Positions 1 through 6,445 of a DNA stretch of 7,520 nucleotides are shown here, in pieces. The stretch's first letter is position 1. Each line of letters starts with the position of its first letter. The DNA comes from Microthrixaceae bacterium (GTDB taxonomy: Bacteria; Actinomycetota; Acidimicrobiia; Acidimicrobiales; Acidimicrobilacustridaceae). The notes under the pieces are model-generated. The model did not search any database. It was not told where the DNA came from and was given only the letters and a program-made list of their open reading frames with translations. Location: NCBI GenBank assembly GCA_023264915.1, contig JAHFUU010000108.1:1-7520 (forward strand), written 5' to 3'. Position numbers and translations under genes: made by a program.

Positions 1-2
1 TG

Positions 3-281
3 GCCGATGAGATCGATCGCGTCCGGGCGGTCGTTGCCATCGGGGATGCGGCGACCGAGGTGAAGCGGGTCTTCGAGGGGTCCCGGACCGTGGTCGTCGC
101 AGCATCGATGCCAGAAGCGGTCAGCGAGGCTGCCGAGTTGGCCAGCCCGGGTGACGCCGTGCTGTTGTCACCGGGTTGCGCCTCGTTCGACTGGTATGAG
201 AGCTACAGCGAACGCGGCGACGCCTTCTGCTCTGCGGTCAGGGCCCATCTGGGTGGGGTCAAGAGCGAGGCCGGGCCATGA
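3..281 (+). CDS. murD: MurD, UDP-N-acetylmuramoyl-L-alanine--D-glutamate ligase (C-terminal fragment)
   Basis: This is the last 92 codons of MurD; the 5' part lies outside the window. MurD is the cytoplasmic ATP-dependent ligase that adds D-glutamate to UDP-MurNAc-L-alanine. The visible part is the third (C-terminal, Rossmann-like) Mur-ligase domain. It contains an A-V-V-A-I-G-D strand and turn near the window start, then the family-typical LLSPGCASFDWYESYSERGD stretch (about residues 54-73 of the fragment). The Ser-Pro, Ala-Ser-Phe-Asp and Arg-Gly-Asp positions match MurD proteins. The frame is open back to base 3 with no start needed. The TGA stop (279-281) overlaps an ATG (278-280) that opens a 16-codon mini-ORF leading to ftsW. 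The identification rests on this motif plus position directly upstream of ftsW, the usual dcw order. Confidence 0.93.
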   Translation, partial: ADEIDRVRAVVAIGDAATEVKRVFEGSRTVVVAASMPEAVSEAAELASPGDAVLLSPGCASFDWYESYSERGDAFCSAVRAHLGGVKSEAGP

Positions 282-328
282 GCATCAGGAGCTTGGGGCA
301 CCGGGACCCACGGCGGGCCCGGACGTGA
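278..328 (+). other. 16-codon mini-ORF bridging murD and ftsW
   Basis: The ATG at 278-280 overlaps the murD stop as ATGA (278-281). The mini-ORF reads MSIRSLGHRDPRRART and stops at TGA 326-328, which overlaps the GTG (325-327) proposed as the ftsW start, as GTGA. A GAGG at 267-270 lies 7 nt before the ATG. The overlaps are seen directly. A role as a coupling peptide that passes ribosomes from murD to ftsW is inferred. The peptide itself is very basic and probably has no function of its own. A sequencing frameshift that hides a longer FtsW N-terminus starting at 278 is an alternative. Confidence 0.4.
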
Positions 329-1500
329 CCAGAGGGAAGCTCGTGCCGGTCGGCGCGGCGCCACCCGCGGAGGGAACCGCTCTGTCCCCGCGGAAGCGAG
401 GCAGGCGGACGGGTGACTTCCTCGCGCTCGGGGCGCTGCTGATCACCTTGAACCTGACTGGTCTGGTCATGGTCCTGTCCGCGTCGGGGGTCACGTCCCT
501 TGACGACACTGGCTCACCCTGGTCCCAGTTCACCAAGCAGCTGATCTGGCTCGGCATCGGAACGGTTGCCTTGATGGTCTCGGTCCGGGTCGACTACCGC
601 AGCTGGCGCAAGGTGACGGGCCCGTTCCTGGTGGGGACGATCGCACTTCTGGCCCTGGTCCTGGTGCCCGGCGTCGGCGTCGAGGTGAACGGAGCCTCGA
701 GATGGCTCGGCTGGGGCCAGTTCCGCCTTCAGCCGGCCGAGCTGGCGAAGCTTGCCGTGCTGCTGTTCGTCGCTGACCTGCTGACCCGCCGCGCCCACCG
801 CATCAACGAGAGCCAGCTCAGCCTGCGGCCGGTGATGGTCGTGTTCTGCATCGTGGCCGGGTTGATAATGCTTCAGCCCAACCTCGGCACGACGATGCTC
901 ATCTTCGCCATAGTGTTCGCGCTGCTGTTCGTGGCCGGGGTGCCTGCCTGGCGGCTGGGCCTGGTCCTCACCGGCGCGACAGCCGCAGCCGGGCTGCTGT
1001 TGTGGTTGACGCCTTTCCGGAGGCGCCGTCTGTTTGCCTTCACGGACCCGTGGGCCGACCCGTTGAACACCGGCTACCAGCCTCTCCAATCCCAAGTCGG
1101 GCTTGCCAACGGCGGGGTTTACGGAACCGGTCTCGGCGCGGGGCGCAGCAAGTACGGGTTCTTGCCCGAGGCACACACAGACTTCATCTTCACCGTCATC
1201 GGCGAGGAGCTCGGCCTCATCGGTGCATGCGTGCTCGTCGCGGTCTTCATCGCCTTCGCTGTGGTGGGCGCGCGCATCGCCATGAGGGCGCCGGACCGCT
1301 TCGGGATGCTGGTGGCGACCGGGATCAGCTCGTGGGTCCTGTTCCAGGCGTTCGTCAACATCGGCGCAGCGGTGGGCGTGCTGCCGATCACGGGCGTCCC
1401 GCTCCCGTTCGTGTCCTTCGGGGGCTCGTCGCTGGTCGTGAACATGATGGCCATGGGCATCCTGTTGAACATCGCCCGCCACGAACGCGAGGCACCTTGA
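325..1500 (+). CDS. ftsW: FtsW, septal SEDS peptidoglycan glycosyltransferase
   Basis: FtsW is a polytopic membrane protein that polymerises lipid II into glycan strands at the septum with a partner class B PBP. With GTG 325 as start it has 391 residues, normal for the family. An N-terminal cytoplasmic tail rich in Pro, Arg and Lys (about 1-35) precedes the first membrane segment (FLALGALLITLNLTGLVMVL). Family motifs are PNLGTTML (from residue 185), PEAHTDFIF followed by VIGEELG, and TGVPLPFVSFGGSS (about 357-369) near the C-terminus. The Asp of HTDF (residue 286) matches the putative catalytic aspartate of SEDS proteins. About ten membrane helices are expected from the family. The start is uncertain. 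GTG 325 overlaps the mini-ORF stop, which fits the other junctions here. GTG 343 has a better Shine-Dalgarno-like AGAGGG (331-336) and would give 385 residues. The stop at 1498-1500 overlaps the next ATG as TGATG. Confidence 0.95.
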   Translation: MTRGKLVPVGAAPPAEGTALSPRKRGRRTGDFLALGALLITLNLTGLVMVLSASGVTSLDDTGSPWSQFTKQLIWLGIGTVALMVSVRVDYRSWRKVTGPFLVGTIALLALVLVPGVGVEVNGASRWLGWGQFRLQPAELAKLAVLLFVADLLTRRAHRINESQLSLRPVMVVFCIVAGLIMLQPNLGTTMLIFAIVFALLFVAGVPAWRLGLVLTGATAAAGLLLWLTPFRRRRLFAFTDPWADPLNTGYQPLQSQVGLANGGVYGTGLGAGRSKYGFLPEAHTDFIFTVIGEELGLIGACVLVAVFIAFAVVGARIAMRAPDRFGMLVATGISSWVLFQAFVNIGAAVGVLPITGVPLPFVSFGGSSLVVNMMAMGILLNIARHEREAP

Positions 1501-1703
1501 TGTTCGAGAACAGCCGCGGGGCGGGGGAGCCCGAAGCCAGGTCACCGGGCGGCGGCGGCAGGCCAGGAGGCCCTGCGGCCGGGGGTGCCCGCAGGTCGGG
1601 TGTCGTCGCCAGGACCGGCCCTCGCGTGAGCAGCCCTGCCAGGATGGTCGACCCAACGAGGTCGCGCGGGCGCCTAGGGGTGGCGCCTGGCAGCCAGGCG
1701 TGA
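1500..1703 (+). CDS. Hypothetical 67-residue Arg/Gly/Pro-rich protein between ftsW and murG
   Basis: I do not recognise this ORF. ATG 1500-1502 shares its A with the ftsW stop (TGATG). A GAGG at 1489-1492 sits 7 nt upstream, a good ribosome-binding distance. The predicted protein begins MFENSRGAGEPEARS, then has a Gly-rich stretch (about residues 17-30) and a basic second half with repeated Arg. No membrane segment, signal peptide or catalytic motif is visible, and it is probably disordered. Its stop (1701-1703) overlaps another ATG, leaving 13 nt before murG. By hand count about 55 of 67 codons end in G or C, like neighbouring genes, but the whole stretch is GC-rich, so this is weak support. 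It may be a small divisome or coupling protein, or simply a translated spacer that keeps ribosomes on the message. No homology could be tested. Confidence 0.42.
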   Translation: MFENSRGAGEPEARSPGGGGRPGGPAAGGARRSGVVARTGPRVSSPARMVDPTRSRGRLGVAPGSQA

Positions 1704-1720
1704 TGGGGGATCCCACGTGA
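1703..1720 (+). promoter_or_regulatory. murG ribosome-binding site within a 5-codon start-stop bridge
   Basis: GGGGGA at 1705-1710 lies 6 nt before the murG GTG (1717) and acts as a plausible Shine-Dalgarno. The same bases also form a 5-codon ORF (MGDPT). It starts at an ATG overlapping the upstream stop (TGATG, 1701-1705) and ends at TGA 1718-1720, overlapping the murG start (GTGA, 1717-1720). The ribosome-binding role is the safer reading; the mini-ORF may be incidental. Confidence 0.5.
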
Positions 1721-2865
1721 CCGGCCGCACCCACGGGCAGGCCGCCGGGCGCGGAGAGGGGACCTTCGCCCTGTTCGCCGGAGGGGGCACCGCCGGGCAT
1801 GTCCTGCCGGGCATCGCTGTCGCCAACGAGCTGACAGCGCGAGGGCACCCGGCCTCGTCGATCCAGTTCGTCGGCGCTTCGGTGGGCAACGATCGGCAAC
1901 TGGTCGAGCGGGCGGGGTACGCCTTCACCGGGCTCCCCGGTCGAGGGATCCAGCGACGCCTGACGATCGCGAACCTCGCAGCGGTGCTCGGGATAGCGAG
2001 GGCGACCATCGCGGGCGTCGGGCTGGTCCGGCGCTTGCGTCCCTCAGTTGTGGTCATGACCGGCAGCTACGCCGCTGTCCCGTGCATCGTCGGGGCAGTC
2101 ATCTGGCGGGTCCCGATGGTCGTGCTCGCCCGTGATGCTCGGGCGGGAGCTGCTGACCGGCTGGCCGGCCGGTTCGCGAAGGCCAGCGCCGTCCCCTTTT
2201 CAGCAACCGATCTACCCCGCGCGACCGTCACGGGCAACCCCGTGCGCTCGGAGCTGCTGGCGATCGACCGTGAGGCAGATCGGCCAGCCGCTCGCGAGCA
2301 GCTGGCCCTTCCCCAGGACCGCACCGTCGTCGCCGTGTTCACCGGTTCGCTCGGGTCGCGCCGGGTGAACCGGGCTGTTCGCGGCCTGGTCGAGCGGTGG
2401 GGTCATCGCACCGACGTAGCGATCCGGCACGCGGTGGGCAGCCGTGACTGGCAGGACTACGCGCGTGACCTTCCAGAGCCGGCGGCCGATGGCCTGGTGT
2501 ACCAGCCGATCGAGTATGAAGAGCACATGGACTTGCTGCTCGCAGCGGCCGACCTGGCGGTGACAAGAGCTGGCGGAGCGACCGTTGCAGAGCTCGCCGC
2601 GGTCGGTATGCCGGCGATCCTCGTCCCATTGCCGATCGCTCCGCGTGACCACCAGACAGCCAACGCTCGTGCCCTTGTCGAAGCAGAGGCGGCGATCCTG
2701 GTTCCGGACCCCGAGCTGGACGCGAACCGCCTCGAGTCCGAGCTCGAATCGTTGGTCGACGACCCGGCGCGCCGGGCCAGGATGGCCGCGTGCGCCACCG
2801 CCATCGCGCACCCTGAGGCCGCCGCCCGCGTGGCCGATCTGGTCGAGCGTTGTGCCCGACCATGA
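1717..2865 (+). CDS. murG: MurG, undecaprenyl-PP-MurNAc-pentapeptide UDP-GlcNAc transferase
   Basis: MurG is a peripheral inner-membrane GT-B glycosyltransferase (family GT28) that moves GlcNAc from UDP-GlcNAc to lipid I, giving lipid II. The protein has 382 residues, in the family range with a slightly long N-terminus. The N-domain has the glycine loop GGGTAGH (22-28, His28 being the conserved His) and TGSYAA (115-120). GNPVR (173-177) and a TGSLGSRRVN loop (209-218) open the C-domain. The donor site follows as TRAGGATVAEL (283-293, Glu292 the uridine-binding Glu position) and HQTAN (312-316). The usual HEQN or AEQN segment of the first domain is replaced by LARDARAG (137-144), a notable departure. 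GTG 1717 is the start: it has a GGGGGA site 6 nt upstream, and little room remains before the glycine loop. The stop overlaps an ATG (ATGA, 2862-2865). Confidence 0.95.
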   Translation: MTGRTHGQAAGRGEGTFALFAGGGTAGHVLPGIAVANELTARGHPASSIQFVGASVGNDRQLVERAGYAFTGLPGRGIQRRLTIANLAAVLGIARATIAGVGLVRRLRPSVVVMTGSYAAVPCIVGAVIWRVPMVVLARDARAGAADRLAGRFAKASAVPFSATDLPRATVTGNPVRSELLAIDREADRPAAREQLALPQDRTVVAVFTGSLGSRRVNRAVRGLVERWGHRTDVAIRHAVGSRDWQDYARDLPEPAADGLVYQPIEYEEHMDLLLAAADLAVTRAGGATVAELAAVGMPAILVPLPIAPRDHQTANARALVEAEAAILVPDPELDANRLESELESLVDDPARRARMAACATAIAHPEAAARVADLVERCARP

Positions 2866-2903
2866 GACATGTCGGCCTCTGGGGTCGCGGGCGGCCAAGA
2901 TGA
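2862..2903 (+). other. 13-codon mini-ORF bridging murG and murC
   Basis: The ATG at 2862-2864 overlaps the murG stop as ATGA. The frame reads MRHVGLWGRGRPR and stops at TGA 2901-2903, which overlaps the murC ATG (2900-2902), again as ATGA. No clear Shine-Dalgarno precedes either start, so stop-start reinitiation is the likeliest way ribosomes would load on murC. The overlaps are seen directly; the coupling role is inferred. It matches the murD-ftsW bridge in form. Confidence 0.4.
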
Positions 2904-4333
2904 CCGATCCTCATGCGACTGCCGCCGACGCCGGCGCGCTGGCCGACCTGAGCATGCCGCGCAAGGTGCACATCGTCGGGATCGGGGGGGCGGCGATGAG
3001 CGCCATCGCGATCGTGCTCGCCGGGACGGGCCACGAGGTATCGGGCAGCGACCAGCGCGGTTCTGACACGATCGAGCGGCTCGGTCGCGCTGGCATCTCG
3101 GTGGCCATCGGGCACGATCCCTCCAACGTCCCAGCAGGTGTCGAGGTCGTGGCTGTCTCGACTGCGATCCCCGAGGACAACGTCGAGCTCGCGGAAGCAC
3201 ATCGTCGGGGTCTCGCGGTGTGCAGCCGCGAGGCGATGATGGTGGCGATCCTCGAAGGCCGGTCGGTCGTCGCTGTCGCCGGTACGCACGGCAAGACGAC
3301 GACCTCGGCGATGCTCGCGATGGTGTTGCGAGACGCAGGGCTCGACCCGTCCTTCATCATCGGTGGTGACCTCAAGGAGGTGGGCTCGGGTGCGGCGCTG
3401 GGGTCCGGTGATCTGTTCGTCGTCGAGGCCGACGAGAGCGACAGCTCGTTCCTGGGGTTGCCGCGCCAGGTTGCGATCGTCACCAACGTCGAGCCGGACC
3501 ACATCGAGCACTACGGCGGCATGGACTGCCTCGAGGAGGCGTTCGAGCACTTCCTCGAGGGTGCCGCAGGCATGCGCCTCGTGTGCGCGGACGACCCGAG
3601 GGCAGCGCTGTTGGGCGAGCGCGCCGGAGCCATCACCTACGGGACAGCGGCTTCGGCGGAATACCGGTTGGTCGATGTGGTGAGCACCCGCGAACGGGTC
3701 ACCTTCGGGATCGACCATGGGGGGCGCCGCATCGCCGAAGCAGCGGTTCCCATGGCGGGGATCCACAACGCCCGCAATGCCTGCGCGGCGCTTGTGGCGG
3801 GGATCGGCCTTGGTGCGTCGGTAGAGCAGGCATGCGAATCCCTCGCGAGGTTCTCAGGAGTCGCGCGGCGCTTCGAGCACCGCGGCGAGATGGGCGGCGT
3901 GTGCTTCATCGACGACTACGCGCACCTGCCTGCTGAGGTCTCGGCCATGGTCTCAGCTGCCCTCGACTGCAAGTGGCGGCGCATCGTCTGCATCTTCCAG
4001 CCGCACCGCTACTCGCGGACCGCGACCCTGTGGACAGAGTTCGGGGACGCGTTCGCAGGCGTCGATCAGCTCGTGGTGACCGGCATCTACCCGGCCGGCG
4101 AGCAGCCGCGCGCCGGCGTGTCGGCGAAGCTGATCGTCGATGCGGTGCTGGATCGCCACCCGCGCCAGCAGGTGGCATACCTGCCGGATCGAGCCGATCT
4201 CGGGCCCTACGTCACGGGCGTGCTGCGCCCGGGCGACCTCTGCCTGACCCTGGGCGCTGGCGATCTCACCACGCTCCCCGACGAGTTGATGCGGTCCCTG
4301 TCCGGTGGTCGCACCCGGACCCAGCAGCCATGA
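2900..4333 (+). CDS. murC: MurC, UDP-N-acetylmuramate--L-alanine ligase
   Basis: MurC is the cytoplasmic ATP-dependent ligase that starts the stem peptide by joining L-alanine to UDP-MurNAc. It has 477 residues, normal for the family. The N-domain has the UDP-binding glycine loop HIVGIGGAAMS (24-34) and GSDQR (49-53). The central ATPase domain has the P-loop GTHGKTTT (128-135), EADESD (176-181) and NVEPDHIEHYGG (196-207). GIHNARN (287-293) and RRFEHRG (323-329) lead into the C-domain, which has DDYAHLP (338-344) and QPHRYSRT (367-374). DDYAHLP replaces the more common DDYAHHP or DDYGHHP, so the second His is Leu. ATG 2900 is chosen because it overlaps the bridging mini-ORF stop. ATG 2954 (MPRKVHIVG) would give 459 residues and start closer to the glycine loop, as in many homologues. 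No strong Shine-Dalgarno precedes either. The stop overlaps murB by ATGA. Confidence 0.96.
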   Translation: MTDPHATAADAGALADLSMPRKVHIVGIGGAAMSAIAIVLAGTGHEVSGSDQRGSDTIERLGRAGISVAIGHDPSNVPAGVEVVAVSTAIPEDNVELAEAHRRGLAVCSREAMMVAILEGRSVVAVAGTHGKTTTSAMLAMVLRDAGLDPSFIIGGDLKEVGSGAALGSGDLFVVEADESDSSFLGLPRQVAIVTNVEPDHIEHYGGMDCLEEAFEHFLEGAAGMRLVCADDPRAALLGERAGAITYGTAASAEYRLVDVVSTRERVTFGIDHGGRRIAEAAVPMAGIHNARNACAALVAGIGLGASVEQACESLARFSGVARRFEHRGEMGGVCFIDDYAHLPAEVSAMVSAALDCKWRRIVCIFQPHRYSRTATLWTEFGDAFAGVDQLVVTGIYPAGEQPRAGVSAKLIVDAVLDRHPRQQVAYLPDRADLGPYVTGVLRPGDLCLTLGAGDLTTLPDELMRSLSGGRTRTQQP

Positions 4334-5262
4334 ACGGGATCGCAGCCGAGCGAGCAGCCAGGCTCCTTGGCTCAGCCGGCGAGCGCGAGGTCCTGTTGGG
4401 TCCGCTCACCACCTACGGCGTCGGAGGGCCAGCGCGCCTGTTCGCAAGGGTGGGCACCGAGGCAGATCTCGCGCTCGTCCACAGCGTGGTCGCCGAGTCG
4501 CGGATCCCCGTGCTCGTGGTCGGGAAGGGGTCCAACCTCCTGGTCGCCGACCGGGGCTTTGACGGGTTGGCGATCTCGCTCGGGGGCTGCTTCGCGGAAG
4601 TGGAGGTCGACGGCGTCATCGTTCGGGCAGGGGGCGGTGCGTCGCTGCCGGTGGTGGCAAGGAAGGCGGCAGCAGCGGGCCTCGCCGGGCTCGAGTGGGC
4701 CGTGGGAGTGCCCGGATCGGTTGGCGGGGCGGTGCGGATGAACGCTGGTGGCCACGGTTCTGACATGGCGGGAACGCTCGTGAGGGTCCGCGTGCTCGAC
4801 GTGTCCAGCGGCGAGGATATTGAGGTGCCTGCATCCTCCCTCGGGCTTGCCTACCGGCATTCTGATGTCGGGCCGCAGCAGGTCGTGCTACGTGCGGACT
4901 TCGAGCTGGTCGCGGGGGAACGTGGCGAGTCCGAAGCGGTCATCGCGGGCATCGTCAGCTGGCGGCGTGAGAACCAGCCCGGCGGGCACAACGCCGGGTC
5001 GGTCTTCACGAATCCCCCCGGGGACTCTGCGGGTCGGCTTGTCGAGGAGTGTGGCCTGAAGGGCTACCGGATCGGCTCTGCTGAGGTGTCGAGCAAGCAT
5101 GCGAACTTCATCCAGGTGGATCCCGACGGTTCCGCAGGCGATGTGGTTGCCCTGATGGCCCTGCTTCGGGCGCGGGTGCGCGAGATGACCGGAATCGAGC
5201 TCGTGGCCGAGACGAAGCTGGTGGGCTTCACCCGCGCCGAGCTGGAGGGGGTGACCGGCTGA
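4330..5262 (+). CDS. murB: MurB, UDP-N-acetylenolpyruvoylglucosamine reductase
   Basis: MurB is the cytoplasmic FAD- and NADPH-dependent reductase that converts UDP-GlcNAc-enolpyruvate to UDP-MurNAc, the substrate of MurC encoded just upstream. It has 310 residues. The FAD-binding region shows TTYGVGGPA (27-35), GKGSNLLV (65-72) and GVPGSVGG (126-133) followed by MNAGGHG. YRHS (175-178) supplies the active-site Arg position. NAGSVFTNP (221-229) carries the proton-donor Ser (Ser224), and Glu294 in LVAETKLVG is the conserved C-terminal Glu. The compact C-domain with a GSVF motif and HANFI (257-261) fits the shorter type II MurB. ATG 4330 overlaps the murC stop as ATGA, fixing the start; no strong Shine-Dalgarno is seen, so coupling to murC is likely. 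The stop overlaps ftsQ as TGATG. Confidence 0.96.
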   Translation: MNGIAAERAARLLGSAGEREVLLGPLTTYGVGGPARLFARVGTEADLALVHSVVAESRIPVLVVGKGSNLLVADRGFDGLAISLGGCFAEVEVDGVIVRAGGGASLPVVARKAAAAGLAGLEWAVGVPGSVGGAVRMNAGGHGSDMAGTLVRVRVLDVSSGEDIEVPASSLGLAYRHSDVGPQQVVLRADFELVAGERGESEAVIAGIVSWRRENQPGGHNAGSVFTNPPGDSAGRLVEECGLKGYRIGSAEVSSKHANFIQVDPDGSAGDVVALMALLRARVREMTGIELVAETKLVGFTRAELEGVTG

Positions 5263-6194
5263 TGCCGACCCTTGTGCGCGACAGGGCCAAGGCGAGCAAG
5301 CGGGCGCCTCGCGGGCCCCGTGCCCAGGGTCGTGACCCGGGTCGCGGTCGCCTGCGTCGCAACCGGGGTGCGACCCGATCCGACGAGATCGAGCCTGGTG
5401 CCCGAGTAGATGACACCGGGCGGCGTCGCATAGATCCTCGCATGAGGGCCCGGCGCGAGGCTGTCATCGAGGGGCGCCGGCGGCGCAGGCGCCGCATCAC
5501 GGTGGTCGTGCTGGTTGTGGCCACCCTTGCAGCGGCCGGCTACCTGGCCGTTCAGAGCTCGTTGCTGGCGGTCCGTTCGCTGGACGTCGAGGGGGCTCTG
5601 CACACCTCGCCTGACAGCATCAGGTCTGCCCTCGGTGTGTCCACTGGCCAGCACATGCTCGACGTCGACGAGCCGGCCGCGGCCGAGAGGGTCAAGGCGC
5701 TGCCCTGGGTGGAAACAGCAACGGTCGAGCGCCGGTGGCCGGGCACGGTCCAGGTCGCTGTGACCGAGCGGACCATCAAGGCGGTGGTGCCCGATGGCGC
5801 TGGCGGATGGCTGCTCGTCGACGGGACTGGCCGTGTGCTGGGTCCGACCGAGCCCATCTCACATCAGTTCGTCCCACACATCTTGGGTCTTCCGCCAGCC
5901 GGCATCGGCAAGCAGATGAACCCCAACATAGCGGGTCCCCTGGCTGTGGCGTCGAAGCTGACGGTCTCGTTGGGGGGCAGGATCGCGAGCCTCTCAGTCT
6001 CGCCCGAGGGGACTGTCGACGCGAAGCTCCAGCCGAGAGGGACGGCGTGGTTGGGCCGTCCCGATGATCGTCTCGATGACAAGATGAGGGCGCTGCAGAC
6101 CGTGCTCGCCCAGGTCGACCTCCATGACCTGTGCCGCTTGGACCTGCGGGTTCCCAGCAACCCGGTGTTGACCAGAGATCCGCAATGCGCCTAA
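5262..6194 (+). CDS. ftsQ: FtsQ/DivIB-type cell division protein
   Basis: FtsQ is a bitopic divisome scaffold that links early ring proteins to FtsB/FtsL and the septal synthases. The protein has 310 residues. The cytoplasmic N-terminus (about 1-78) is long and strongly basic, ending in seven consecutive Arg (72-78). A single membrane anchor follows (about 79-98, ITVVVLVVATLAAAGYLAV). The extracytoplasmic POTRA domain spans about 103-172: VRSLDVEGALHTSPDSIRSA, then LPWVETATVERRWPGTVQV and a VTER ending. Next comes a beta domain with a WLLVDGTGRVLG strand (183-194). ATG 5262 overlaps the murB stop (TGATG). GGAGGGG at 5244-5250 lies 11 nt upstream, slightly far but usable. An internal ATG at codon 61 would remove most of the basic tail and is less likely. 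It ends in TAA, after which the run of overlapping genes stops. Confidence 0.92.
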   Translation: MPTLVRDRAKASKRAPRGPRAQGRDPGRGRLRRNRGATRSDEIEPGARVDDTGRRRIDPRMRARREAVIEGRRRRRRRITVVVLVVATLAAAGYLAVQSSLLAVRSLDVEGALHTSPDSIRSALGVSTGQHMLDVDEPAAAERVKALPWVETATVERRWPGTVQVAVTERTIKAVVPDGAGGWLLVDGTGRVLGPTEPISHQFVPHILGLPPAGIGKQMNPNIAGPLAVASKLTVSLGGRIASLSVSPEGTVDAKLQPRGTAWLGRPDDRLDDKMRALQTVLAQVDLHDLCRLDLRVPSNPVLTRDPQCA

Positions 6195-6226
6195 GGTGTC
6201 GACCAGTAGAAGAGGTTGATGGCGAC

Positions 6227-6267
6227 CTAAACCTCGACCTCAGATCTAGTCTCAACTTGACGGTTAG
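6227..6267. promoter_or_regulatory. Imperfect dyad, possible operator upstream of ftsZ
   Basis: Two 18-nt arms (6227-6244 and 6250-6267) are inverted around a 5-nt centre and pair at 12 of 18 positions by hand count. The outer ends CTAA/TTAG and inner ends AGA/TCT match exactly. The right arm contains TCAACTTGA, a small odd palindrome, and a TTGACG that could be a -35 box. A nested 6-bp inverted pair, GAGGTT (6212-6217) and AACCTC (6230-6235), lies beside it. This stretch is less GC-rich than its surroundings. A protein-binding site is inferred from symmetry and position between operon end and ftsZ; the regulator is unknown. Confidence 0.35.
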
Positions 6268-6300
6268 ACCGGGCCGTTCCTGCGGCCCGGTGTTTCGCGT
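6268..6300 (+). terminator. Hairpin with T-rich tail 73 nt after ftsQ, possible intrinsic terminator
   Basis: ACCGGGCCG (6268-6276) and CGGCCCGGT (6283-6291) form a perfect 9-bp, mostly G:C stem with a 6-nt loop (TTCCTG). The following bases, GTTTCGCGTTGTT, are enriched in T but broken, so termination may be partial. It would separate the murD-ftsQ transcript from ftsZ and let ftsZ be expressed at a different level. A structured mRNA leader or attenuator is an alternative. Confidence 0.5.
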
Positions 6301-6415
6301 TGTTCCGGCGATATCCATCCCTATGCGTCTCCCAGCGTCGATCCCCACGCCACCTTCGCCAGCTGACCCGGCCAAACCGCCCCCGGTTGTGGCCACTCGG
6401 GCCGGACCGCTTCGC

Positions 6416-6445
6416 GCGCGTTTCGGGCACGCGCGTTTCGGGCAC
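6416..6445. repeat. 15-bp tandem duplication
   Basis: GCGCGTTTCGGGCAC occurs twice head to tail with no mismatch (6416-6430 and 6431-6445), followed by a partial third start (GCG). Fifteen bases keeps reading frame, but no gene is supported here. It looks like a slippage duplication in noncoding DNA. Confidence 0.8.

Noticed and set aside
514..1899. Minus-strand open frame of 461 codons opposite ftsW
   Set aside because: It is a shadow of ftsW, very rich in His, Arg, Gln and Asp in the pattern of antisense GC-rich codons, with no family motif.
2339..3766. Minus-strand open frame of 475 codons opposite murG and murC
   Set aside because: The same shadow effect; both plus-strand genes have complete catalytic motifs.
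6257..6262. TTGACG as a -35 promoter box (a second copy at 6586-6591)
   Set aside because: No acceptable -10 box lies 16-19 nt downstream of either; the first would place the -10 inside the GC-rich hairpin.
6416..6445. Start of a CRISPR-like or integration repeat
   Set aside because: Only two adjacent 15-bp copies with no spacers and no associated genes; simple tandem duplication is enough.
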